Positions 24,631-35,229 of a DNA stretch of 64,000 nucleotides are shown here, piece by piece. The DNA is from Marthasterias glacialis. Its lineage: Eukaryota; Echinodermata; Asteroidea; Forcipulatida; Asteriidae. Below the pieces are notes generated by a model. It saw nothing but the letters and a program-made list of their open reading frames with translations. It was not told where the DNA came from and made no database searches. Numbering within the stretch: position 1 is the stretch's first letter; every line of letters begins with the position of its first letter. The stretch covers positions 6,019,108 to 6,083,107 of the forward strand of contig OU452222.1 in assembly GCA_911728455.2 (NCBI GenBank). The letters are read 5' to 3'. The translations under genes were made by a program, and so were the position numbers.

Positions 24631-24833
24631 AAGTCAAATTTGATACCGTCTTTGGATAGTTAGCGACTGTAGCCCAACGGATTGAGGTCAATGAGTTTCA
24701 AACATTGCTACATCAATAAGTCTCTGTGCCTGCTGGTAGTTCTTCCATACAGCACAAACACAATCTCAAACAAACGAATGCACAGTACATGTTAACAAGA
24801 ACAACCACACATCTCAACAGTCCATTCAAGGTG

Positions 24834-27800
24834 CTACGCTTCATCCATTTCTAGATTGATGTTGTTGCCAAATTTAGCATACAGCTGAGCCTTGAGATCA
24901 GACAATGTTCCTTTAATGGATTCACATTGTCTCTCCAGTGATGAAATTTCATCTTCTTTCTCTAGTTTAGCTTTTTCCATTAGGGCCTGGGCATCACTCA
25001 CACTTTTACTGACGAAGACTTCACCTATCAGATAGGTACAAGGCAGTCAAGGAAAAGCAATTCTTAATCATTTGAACTTCATTTAATATTAATATTTGAA
25101 GTTAAACAATTAGTGTTAGCAAAGACTGATTATAGTACAACTGGTGACATCAATTTCAAATGTGCGCTTGGGTCACCTTTTGTAAGCAATACTTGGATTA
25201 CACATTTCTGAAAATTAGTAGAACACATAAATCCATAAAATAATTCATTCATCTTTCAAAAGATTTAAGTATTTTAAATCTAAGCCTTATATGTTTTGAT
25301 GTTACAATAATTAATAATAACAACATTAGGCAATAGTTTAACTAACTGAGGAAGTGAGAGGAACATGTGCCTGTTGTTTTAATGTGTCAGGTCTTAAGCT
25401 GGACATTTTTTATTTTAAATTTGTTGTAGTTTTTTATTGTGTTACTGTTAATTTGGTATTTGTCTTACTTGTGTTTCTAAATATACCATAATAATGTTGT
25501 AAATTGTGAAATGGTTAATTCAATGAATGGTTTTATCCTATTAAAAAAACCAGGAAAGTAAATTTCATGTATTTTTATATTATGATGATAAAAACATTGA
25601 GTTAAATTGAATTGTATGAAAACTTCAAACTATATCATATCATTGACAATGTTGTACATCATTTTCCAAGTGCTCTTGTTCAACAGATATCTAGTGAGAA
25701 AATGTTCAACCTAGGGTTCTACAAACAAAAAGAATTGAGTTGAAATGTTACTTCAGTACAAAAAGGAACTGGGTAATTGAACATCCTAACAAAAAGCTCT
25801 TACAAGTTCTTAAACATTACATCATTTTGTCTATCAAATTGTGTTTCCTGATTTATTGTGCCTCATTATGAAATGTTTCTCTGCAAATCAATACAGTATG
25901 ACAGTTGACATGGAGCAACCATTACTCAGGGAAAACCGGGTAAGTATGTACATGTAAGCCTTTGTGGCTAACTGCATGATGGGACTGGACAGTCCTCTTT
26001 GTAATAACCCTTTTTGAGTATGACAGTTGACATGAAGCAACCATTACTCAAACTTTACTGAAGCCCAGTTGATTCTAAAGGCCAAGAACTCCAAATCCTA
26101 GAGGAAGGTTAATCGTACTATTTATCACCCTGAATTTTGAAACATTAAGACAGGCAAAATTGTGATGAGACTTAGTTAACAACAGTAATAAATAAATTGT
26201 GATTTATACTGAATTTAGAGATGTAAAGGGTAATAATTGGATTGTTCAAATACTTAATGCAATAACAAGTCATTTGCAATAGACTCCCAAGGATTGAATA
26301 TTGTGCCCAAATAAATTTTCAATCAAAACTTGTCAATAACATTGTAAATATTTTGTGTAAAAAAGATTTTGGTGCACTATGAAGTTTAATTGTGTTTTCT
26401 TTGTGCCATCATTTGTTGTTTGTAACCTTTGTTACCATTTTATTTACAGTTATACAAAACCAACCAGAAAAGTGTTGAAACCATGTTGGTCAGATCTGTT
26501 AACTTTAAAAGGTTGAATTGTAGTCATTAAGATAAAATCTTGCTGATATTTGTTGATCCTTTGGCCCTTTGATCAATATTTACAAGGCTTATGAAGTTTA
26601 CTCTTCTGGACCCCCCCCCCTCCATTCAAGACCAAAATAGGTTAAAAACAAACACACACACAACAAATAAAACAAGTCCAACACCAGTATTCAGACCACT
26701 ACGATGAAATGAACAACACATACAGAGTCATGCAAAAACAGAGTCAAGGCTGGTTTATAGTTGATATTATAACACACCTCTACCTGGTTCTTTATCCTGA
26801 CTGGCTGAAACACGGTCACGTGGGGTGAACTAATATAGTCTAGTGCATGAAATCTGCTACACTGTGAACGCACGTCAACGCACCGCACGCGCTTCATTTG
26901 GGGGAAATAGTTCGCAAAGCGGGAAATAGTTTCCAAACCCCAAAACTATTGACTGGTAAACAGCGCCCTCAACAGGTTGAAAACAGTTTACAGTTGTAAA
27001 ACCGTGCATCCTGAAAATATATTTTTTTCACATGACATTTTGGACTGAGGTGTGTTATAAAACACATATGGACTGGCATTATTCGGACAATAGTGCACTC
27101 ACAGGCCTCGGGCCTGTGAGTGACCAGGAGAGGGTCCTATTTCTCTCGGCCTTCGGACACGGGAAATAGGACCCTCTCCTGGTCACTCACAGGCCCTCAG
27201 GGTTCATAGACGTGCACTATTGCCCTCATTGCCAGCCCATATGTGTATACTAATCGCCGGATGCTGTGATCGCTGGACACTGAGCCTTTTCATTGCAGTC
27301 TATGGTCACTGCGTCGCCTGTCAATTTGACTGCCATGCGAGCAACGTGCGACTGACTATAAACCAGCCTTTAGGAATAGAGAGTGTGTATAGAGTTAGGA
27401 ATAGAGAGTGTGTAAGGATATGGTATTAAAGCATCTTCATCTCCAAGTTCCAGCTCATCAAGTGCATCTTGCATATTCTGAACATCTTTCTATTGGGAAA
27501 AATATAACAAACAAACAATGAAAACCAGCAAAGTATGGAAACATACATGCTCTCTCAACTAGTAATAATAGCATATACATGTGTTTAATGTAGAACTTAA
27601 AGAAAGGGGGGGAAATGTCATTGTGAAAGAGTTTTTTGCTACTGTTACACTGCATTACATAATGATTTATTATTTGCTTCAAAATAAAAGCATTGGATCA
27701 GTTACAAACTGTGTCAGTATATTTCCTTTAAGGTCCAAGACTCCTGGTACACTTTGACTTTTGAGTCCTAGTGTTATGTGGTCATACAGGTTAGAAGCCT

Positions 27801-30800
27801 TTCTAAATAGATATGCTGTACACTATATCAGCATGAATCTTAATTGTTGAATAAAACTTAAATTTAATTCAAAGTACGATTTGCAAAGAAATGCCCTTGA
27901 CCTTGAACTCGATTGCAAAAATACTTACATATGTTTCATATGTTGTAATTGTTTTCTAAATGTTGGTCCAGAATTTAACCCATAATAAAAAAAAGATTTG
28001 ATGGCAGAAGTTCATAAACCCTTTAGTTATGGATTGGCCCTGCTTCCGTTTAGAATATACATGTTTCAAAGACAAATTTGGAGATGATGAGCAAGGCATT
28101 AGTGCTTTGTGTGTGCTTGCAGTATCAAATTTGGAAATGATGAGCAAGGCATTAGTGCTTTGTGTGTGCTTGCAGTATCAAATTTGGAAATGATGAGCAA
28201 GGCATTAGTGCTTTGTGTGTGCTTGCAGTATCAAATTTGGAAATGATGAGCAAGGCATTAGTGCTTTGTGTGTGCTTGCAGTATCAAATTTGGAGATGAT
28301 GAGCAAGGCATTAGTGCTTTGTGTGTGCTTGCAGTATCAAATTTGGAGATGATGAGCAAGGCATTAGTGCTTTGTGTGTGCTTGCAGTATCTTGGCATTG
28401 TGTGCATTGTATCTGGATTGCAAACATGCACATGTACTACACTGTACACTGCAAAAAGTACAAATGCAGAAAAATGTGACCTTTTAATCAGCTTTGTATC
28501 AACTTTATGGCAACCACAGCACAATGGTGGTTGGAATACCTTTTGGGCTTTAAAAACCAGTTGGTTATTTGAAATTGAAATTTGTTGTTTGTTCTAGTCT
28601 GCTTAGTTGTAACACTTTATGTGTTGTAAACGTATCATGCCTTGCAAATTAAAACATCAAACATTAAGCCTAGTCATCATAGCACACCTGCTTGCTTTGG
28701 ATCTCCACTTGTAGTTCTCCTAACTTGTTTGTTTTTCTTGCAAATATGTTGATCTTCTGTTGGTCCTCTAATGTGACTTGAACAGAATCATCAGCCGACT
28801 GGAATAAAAAGGAATAATGAAACCTTAATGTCTAAAATGGGGTAACTCTGTGCAAACTTATTATTACCGGTTTCCATCACTTTCTTTTGACAAACAAATA
28901 GTCAAACTTTTCACCAATGAGCAAGACTCGTTTACTTGACCCATCTACATTTCTACTTATCAACTACAGAGCTGGACAGTAATTTATTCATTTGGATGGA
29001 TGCATACTCTCCTTTAAAGACAAACCTACGGCACACTGGCATGTCTTGAGCAACCCATAGGGAAACAAATGGATTGTTATTTTCTTATCAACCAACCTCA
29101 ATCACAAGACTGTTACAAAACTGTCAATATGTTTAACTGCATTAAAGCACGCGGCTGACATTGGTAATTGTCAAAGACCAGTGTCTGCACTTTGAGTTGA
29201 GCCAACATATACAAGAAATAACAAACCTGTGAAAGCCTAAAAGCTCAATCAGTCATCGGATATCGCGAAAAACCCCATCACTGTTTTTACTGTTTTCAAA
29301 CAATGAATTTCGGACTTGTGAGATAAAAAAAATTTGTTTTACTCACTTCTCGTAAGCAAAATAATTCCAGGCAAAATTATTTACAAGTTTTCCACCATGA
29401 CCATCTTTATACCATGTAAAGTGATGTGCAAATCTGTGAACATTTGTGTTTTCCATCTTACCAATGTTGTGCACATGCATTAAATACTCAAAGAAAAACA
29501 AGTATTTTGATACATTGCTTAATGTTATGGGCAGTTTTACATTACGCCTCAATGGTTTGATCAAGCTATTTTTATAAACACCTGGAAGCAATACAACAAT
29601 GTACAGGAGTCATTTTGGGGAGCAGTGCTTAATTAAAAAAACAACTATTTCAAGATGCTATGTCTGATTTATGACCAATTTCAGACAAAATTTAGATTTA
29701 AATTTTAGAAAGCTATTTCTACAGATTTGAAAAAGTTATGACTAGTATAAGCATTCATTTAAGATATATTGCACCAACAAAATATGCTAAGTGATAGGGC
29801 TAATTATTAATAACTAAAAGTAATTATATTGTCAGGATCAGCCTTGTACGTTGTACTTGTAGTTGTACAAACAATTTCGCATGTTACATGTATTTTGTGT
29901 ATTGTGCAAAAGTTTTTGTATATTTTTTCATTTTGAAACAGCATGAATCTGAAAAAATTCTATAAACAAATTTCTTTTGGCAAAAATCCGACCGCATATC
30001 TAGTAATACAGTTCTGAGATGATTGAAATTAATAATAAACTAAAGTACCAATTCTTCGAGAGGAATATTTAAAAAAGGGAAATAAAGCCCAACCAACATC
30101 CATTAAAAAATCTTAAAAATCCCTTAAAAAGTGGCAGTCAGATCACGGAGGTAGAGCGATCTCTACCTCCATGGTCAGATATATGGAAACTTTCCTCCAC
30201 ATTCGTTTGTCATTTTAAATTGGACTAGACGATCACTTCTGTCCTCCAAATCGATGATTTTTTATTACTTTTAGTAAAATGGCGATTGTAACCGCTGCAT
30301 TGGAGTGGTTTTAGTGGGCTAAAAAATCATCGATTTGGAGGACAGAAAGTGATCGTAAGTACAATTAAAAATGCATTATTTGATATCTTGAGAAGCCAGT
30401 AGGCGATTTTCCAGCAATTCTGTTGAGTTTTTGTCGTAATTTTGGCCACTTTTTTAGAGGTGTTTTAAATCCTCTTCGCCATAACAGCTTTTCAAACCAA
30501 CTTACACATACTTTTCTGGGGCGTTAGTACGACCGACAATGTCAAAATAATTAAAAAAGGAGTACAGCGCCCCAGTTACTGGGTCTAGGACTCGACTTAG
30601 ACCCAGTAACTGGGGCGCTGTACTCCTTTTTTGAGATTTTGACATTATCTGTCGTACTAGCGCCCCAGTAAAGAATATGTAGTAACTGCGACGGTCAGGA
30701 GGATTTAAATCACCTCTGTTAAAAAAAATGCCTTAGACTCAACAGAATTGCTCAAAATTCGCCTACTGTCTTTTCCAAGTGTTTATGGTGTAATAAAATG

Positions 30801-31716
30801 CATTTAATTGTACTCACGATCATTTTCTGTCCTCCAAATCGATGATTTTTAGGGCCTCTGACAACCCTGCCGTTACAATCGCCATTTTGATTACTAATGT
30901 TACGACTATTTTCTGACTTGAAAAAAGTCGTATTAACGCTGCGGGATCACGTGTTCGCTGATGCCCGGACTTGAATATTGTTTTGCGCAGTCAACGCAGG
31001 ATACCAGTCAACGAACACCACAAAGTTCCATTGGTCATGATTGCCGAGCGCGTGCTGTACGATGTTGCCATTGTGGGGGGGGGGGGGTCGTTGACACAGC
31101 TGGTATCCTTCGTTGACTGCGCAAAACAATATTCAAGTCCGGGCATCAGCGAACACGTGATCCCCGCAGCATTAATACAACTTTTTTTAAGTCAGAAAAC
31201 AGTCGTAACATTAGTAATCAAAATGGCGATTGTAACAGCAGGGTTGTCAGAGGCCCTAAAATCATCGATTTAGAGGACAGAAAATGATCGTGAGTACAAT
31301 TAAATGCATTTTATTACACCATAAACACTTGGAAAAGACAGTAGGCGAATTTTGCGCAATTTTGTTGAGTCTAAGGCATTTTTTTTAACAGAGGTGATTT
31401 AAATCCTCCTGACCGTCGCAGTTACTACATATTCTTTACTGGGGCGCTAGTCAAAATCTCAAAAAAGGAGTACAGCGCCCCAGTTACTGGGTCTAGACTC
31501 GACTAGAGTAGAAAACCCGTCGGACTCCCAAAAGCAAAATCACATTTACTTTTCCCAACAAAAATCTTATTTACCCAATTAATATTATGGTTTGATCATA
31601 ATAGGTGAATATTAGGCGGTTCGACACAGTCTGTTTCCCAAAAAATTATCTACATAATGTAAACTACAAAGTGCTTCACCCACCGTTGTGTTGTGAAGAG
31701 CCACGGGCGCTGCCAT
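24834..31716 (-). CDS. PFDN4: Prefoldin subunit 4, 4 exons, 137 aa
   Basis: A beta-type subunit of the hexameric prefoldin chaperone that delivers nascent actin and tubulin to the CCT chaperonin in the cytosol. Minus-strand exons: 31716-31684 (tentative exon 1), 28798-28688, 27489-27422, 25035-24834. Family marks are TLEDQQKINIFARKTNKL, the acidic stretch DELELGDEDALIPYLIGEVF, and the C-terminal helix with LSDLKAQLYAKFGNNINLE before the TAG stop. The two coiled-coil helices flank the LIPYLIGEVF hairpin. Human PFDN4 is 134 aa. Exon 1 (MAAPVALHNTT) is inferred from an ATG after gaccaag-like context and a weak GTGGGT donor with matching phase. The exon 3/4 join uses an AT-AC intron. Intron 1 holds an 898-bp foldback element and intron 2 a 53-bp tandem array. 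Confidence 0.9.
25036..25054 (-). promoter_or_regulatory. U12-type branch site and AC acceptor of PFDN4 intron 3
   Basis: On the minus strand ttccttgac (25054-25046) matches the U12 branch-site consensus TTCCTTRAC exactly. The terminal AC of the intron (25037-25036) follows 11 nt after the putative branch A, within the usual 10-15 nt. The next base starts exon 4 and restores the frame to PYLIGEVF. Confidence 0.85.
26746..27370. mobile_element. Composite foldback/MITE cluster in the PFDN4 AT-AC intron
   Basis: The outer inverted ends are aaggctggtttatagt (26746) and actataaaccagcctt (to 27370). Inside is a copy of the ataacacacctc family (ends ataacacacctc and gaggtgtgttat, about 26767-27060). 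Next to it is a palindrome around ggcctgtgagtgaccagg and its complement (about 27078-27245, ends near atatggactggc and gccagcccatat). Related pieces recur at 37.9-39.2 kb. Confidence 0.65.
27412..27421 (-). promoter_or_regulatory. U12-type AT-AC donor of PFDN4 intron 3
   Basis: The intron begins ATATCCTTAC on the minus strand, the consensus AT-AC minor-class 5' splice site (ATATCCTT). No GT occurs at or near the exon end, so a major-class donor is not available. Confidence 0.85.
28075..28390. repeat. Tandem array, 53-bp unit, 6 copies
   Basis: The unit contains gatgagcaaggcattagtgc and tttgtgtgtgcttgcagtat. The same word falls at 28091, 28144, 28197, 28250, 28303 and 28356. Copies differ only at an occasional a/g (ttggaaatg versus ttggagatg), so it is recently homogenised. 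In PFDN4 intron 2. Confidence 0.95.
30200..30588. repeat. Diverged partial foldback element beside the 898-bp element
   Basis: It contains tcctccaaatcgatgatttt (about 30240) and its complement aaaatcatcgatttggagga (about 30330). It ends in ggagtacagcgccccagtta like the arms of the neighbouring element. A small palindrome (ggaggtagagcgatctctac, then ctcc) sits just left at about 30150. It appears to be an older, rearranged member of the same family. Confidence 0.6.
30598..31495. mobile_element. Foldback element C, 898 bp, 9-bp target duplication
   Basis: The ends are tagacccagtaactggggcg and cgccccagttactgggtcta. The arms are about 400 bp each and mostly complementary (for example ttgaatattgttttgcgcag and its complement near the centre). 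The loop of about 90 bp contains a run of G at 31075-31087. It is flanked by gactcgact at 30589-30597 and 31496-31504. No transposase. In PFDN4 intron 1. Confidence 0.85.
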
Positions 31717-33783
31717 CTTGGTTTAATGTCTTCAGTAAATAGTAGATGATAGAGGGCGGCATTGTATTTAATGACAGGATCGAAAGAATGTTTGTTGAAG
31801 TCGCATTGTCCAGTCAACCAAAGTATGTTTTTTTCGGTAGGCCTACCTGCTACTAATTATACTTCACTGATTGCCAATCTATTTAATCGTGTAAAAAATT
31901 GGTAGTATTGTGATTATCATTACCACAAATTTTTGATTTGATTTAGTTTGAATTTATTCGGATACAAAAACAGCAAGAAACATGGCAAAGTTCATTAGTA
32001 CATAAATACAGGATAATATAAAAAGAAGAAAACAAAATAATCTAAAGTGATTTTTATTATGTTTTATCATACCCCCTCCCCCATAGCTACGCCGCTGGCA
32101 TGAAGCTTCCAAATTGACAATGTCTCTCCTGGGGAGAAGGATCCGGCAAAATCCAGCCATATTCGGCCACTCGTCCCCCCCCCCCCCCCCCCCCCACCAA
32201 TCCCAAAGACCTAGCCCTGGTGAGATCCGTTGCATATGCACTTGCAACGGAGATTGACGTCCTCTGACACAGGGCTACCTAAAGACCGTACATAAATAAC
32301 TATGAATGATTAATAGGCCTACTGATCTTGCTGTGCAATTTATTCAATTTGAAAAACATTGGAAGTTGAAAAGTCGAAGAGTGAAATATAGGCCTAAGTC
32401 AACGACTGAGAGGAGCTGATGATTCAACCACTCTCCTCAGACGTCATTGGCAAACCCTCAACTCCACTGTGTCCACCCAAACAACTTCTGCTTAATACAC
32501 TCTATGACATTCAAGGATCCTGATACGCACATTTTCCCGACTATCGCAGCTTCTGTTCAAGTTATATTTTAGTTCTGAACCCTCGATTATCGCATGGCTC
32601 GGAATATAAAGAAAAAGAATAGTAGGCCTAATGCTTCTTGAGTTTTTTGTAAATAGTTTGGCCCGCTATTATAATAAACACAACAGAAACTGTCAGATCA
32701 CGGACGCAAAAACACTCGCACTTAACATAATTATTTTAAGAAAAGGAAGCTGTGATGGAGGTTATTATATAAAATACATAATTTTCAGATAGAATACAGG
32801 ATTGTTTCAAAAAAGCTCACTGAATGAACTTCATACCAGTACTAATCTTCCATATAAATATTTCTGTCTGAAATTCTGTCAAAGTTGAGAAAAAAAAATA
32901 TGAAGACCCAGATTTTAATTTTGATTGTAGCAACCGAAATGTGTTGAGGAACTAGGCCTACAGCTGAAAAATGTGCAGGGGTTTTTCGTTATTTTCTCCT
33001 TACTCGGACGATGGATTGAGCCCAAATTGTCATAGGTTTGTTTGTGCATGTATGTATTGAATCACACAAAGTAAGAACACTGCCTTAAATGACCCATTCA
33101 GTTCCTCTTACAGAAATATAGCGCCCCAAACATGACCTAACAGTGTAATGTTGTCAGTTGGTCGCTTGTGTCAAAGCAAGCATGTTTAGTAATGACTCAA
33201 ATTATGATACACATGGATAGAAAAAATATTATTAATTCTTACCAAAAAAAATAGGAAAAATATATAATTACATATAGTCAGTCCTCATATAGTAGTAATA
33301 ATTTGGGAAAATTGTTTCAATGCAATGTGTACGTACAGATTTGGATTCAAGGAACATAATTGGGGAAATTGAACTTACAGAGGGGTGACATTATGTGCCG
33401 CTAGCCTCCACCCCCGTGCCTCCTCCCCCTGTGCCCCTTTTCCTTGTTCCCCAGGTCGAAACTTGTACGCAGAAACATCGATGAAAAGCCTGGCCCTAAT
33501 TATAGCGTTCAAAGTGTTTAAGTTTAAATTCGCTCGTAAACTTTTCCGACCATTGTTTTTGAACCAGCACTCAGGACAATAGCTCGGTTATTTTCTCCTA
33601 TAATATACACACCAACTGAAAAAAGTACTACGGACAGAGGTTTATCTCATGGTAACGGTTTTACCAATCAGAAAAAAAGTGAAAACAACCCGTTTTGCCC
33701 GCCATCCACTCTTGCAATGAGCCTTACAATATTATTATGGCGGACAACTCCATTTTTTATGGTGAAAGACGGGTATCCATATA

Positions 33784-33886
33784 GGCCCTTTTCGAAACGA
33801 CGGCTTGGGCTAACAGTCCGCCTGTACGAAGTCCCGTACCAAAAGCGCTCGGAGCTGACGCCGAAGACGAGATTTCGAAAAGGGCC
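33784..33886. mobile_element. Short TIR element (MITE), about 103 bp
   Basis: The ends are ggcccttttcgaaac and atttcgaaaagggcc. The interior is GC-rich and non-coding. A similar start (ggcccgtttcaaac) occurs near 40542. Confidence 0.6.
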
Positions 33887-33942
33887 ACTGTGAAGTTCAC
33901 TCCAAAATGTGTGATGCACAGTGAGTTTCACGCTCAAAAGTG

Positions 33943-34020
33943 GACTGGTTCCCGGTCCCTACATCGTTTTCGTTCTGACTGATAGACAGAAGAGAACGAT
34001 GTAGGGACCGGGAACCAGTC
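33943..34020. repeat. Short hairpin, about 26-bp arms
   Basis: Left gactggttcccggtccctac and right gtagggaccgggaaccagtc are perfectly complementary, extended inward by atcgtt and aacgat. Confidence 0.8.
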
Positions 34021-35229
34021 TAGCTCAAAAGAGCCAAACTGACACGACTCGTTCGATACAGTGAAATTTTCACTTTTTTACATTTTATTGCTTTAACTTT
34101 TCTTACATATTTTCTAAGGCTCACGTGTTTGTTTTTAGTTGTTTCTGTTTCGTTTTTCTTTTATGAAAAAGGTGGTCTATACTTTTACAATTGCAACCAG
34201 TTATCTCGGTACCATAAATTATAGTGATCTTAAACAATTACTGAAGTTTTTTTAAGTGAGTCTGTATCACGTGACATTCTAAAATGTGTTATTGGAAATC
34301 AAAAAGGCCGCGAAACTGGCGGCCATGATTTTTGGGTTTTTTTTCTTTGTGAAATATATTAGTCACAAGAGTTATTGACATTCATTTTGAACATGGTATT
34401 TTCTTAAGTGTTATGTCAAGTATGAATACAAGAATGTCACGTGAACATACAGTGCCTGTTGAATCATGACTGCCAACCGCCAAAATTGGTGGCCATCAGT
34501 GCATTTTGTTTTGTCCGACTGAGTGACAAATAACCATCAACGTTAATGTATAAATAACAGTAATTGAATTCCTTGTATCATAACAAACATGTTTGTATGG
34601 TGGCCCTTGAGGTAAAACAAAACCTAAATATTAACTGACGTCGAATTTCATTGAAATTTCAAGACTTTCCCCGAAGTCACAAAATTTGACATAAAATTTT
34701 CATGTCTGCGAGTTAACCCCAATGGCACTGAAATGTCCATAAATTGACGTCAATATTTAGGTCTTGTGTGTCCCTGCATGGCCACCATAGTCCTCTGAAA
34801 ACCTACACGCCCAGACTGCGAGCCCGAACATTCTTCGCGGACCATGTAAGATTGACAGGAGTGCTGTCAACTTAAAACCAATTTCACAAAGCGGGATTTG
34901 TTTTCTTTCTCAAAGCTAAAAAAACATCCAAACACATACACACAATCACTTCCCCAGCCCTCAACATGATACGAATGACCTTAGACAGTAAATCTTGGAC
35001 CATTGATTGGCCAGCAGGTTAACACATTATAAAGTTTGTACCCCATGCCAATCTCGAGGCAGGCACTGATCACCGTCGACTGGTACAGACTGGTAATTTA
35101 AGCATGGGACAATGGGTTCATAACATTTCAAGTCGATTTATATAGGAGTCTGAAGACATTGAGTAGGCAGAGGATGCCGTGGATGACCTAGTGTGTTTAT
35201 GTGTCTTCTAGCCGTCTGAAAGCTCCACA

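Larger units (their letters stand above)
20515..24833. other. Intergenic DNA between convergent PLA2G15 and PFDN4
   Basis: It holds the 3' UTRs of both genes, two tRNA-derived SINE fragments (20719-20800 and 22795-22908), a poly-G run near 21229 and a 19-bp minisatellite (24505-24630). AATAAA-like words (for example near 20935) could end PLA2G15 mRNA. No further gene is recognised; the short open frames match no family I know. Confidence 0.5.
31717..35229. other. Intergenic DNA between divergent PFDN4 and the IgGFc/EGF gene
   Basis: It should hold both promoters. Visible contents: a poly-C run near 32178-32196, a TIR element at 33784-33886, a perfect hairpin at 33943-34020 and an imperfect inverted pair at about 34596-34793 (tatggtggcccttgag and its partner, with cctaaatatt and aatatttagg inside). 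No gene is recognised. Confidence 0.5.

Noticed and set aside
29343..29591. 82-codon minus-strand open frame ending near a GTGAGT donor, considered as PFDN4 exon 1
   Set aside because: The sequence does not resemble the prefoldin-4 N-terminus and would make the protein far too long; the exon at 31684-31716 fits length and phase better.
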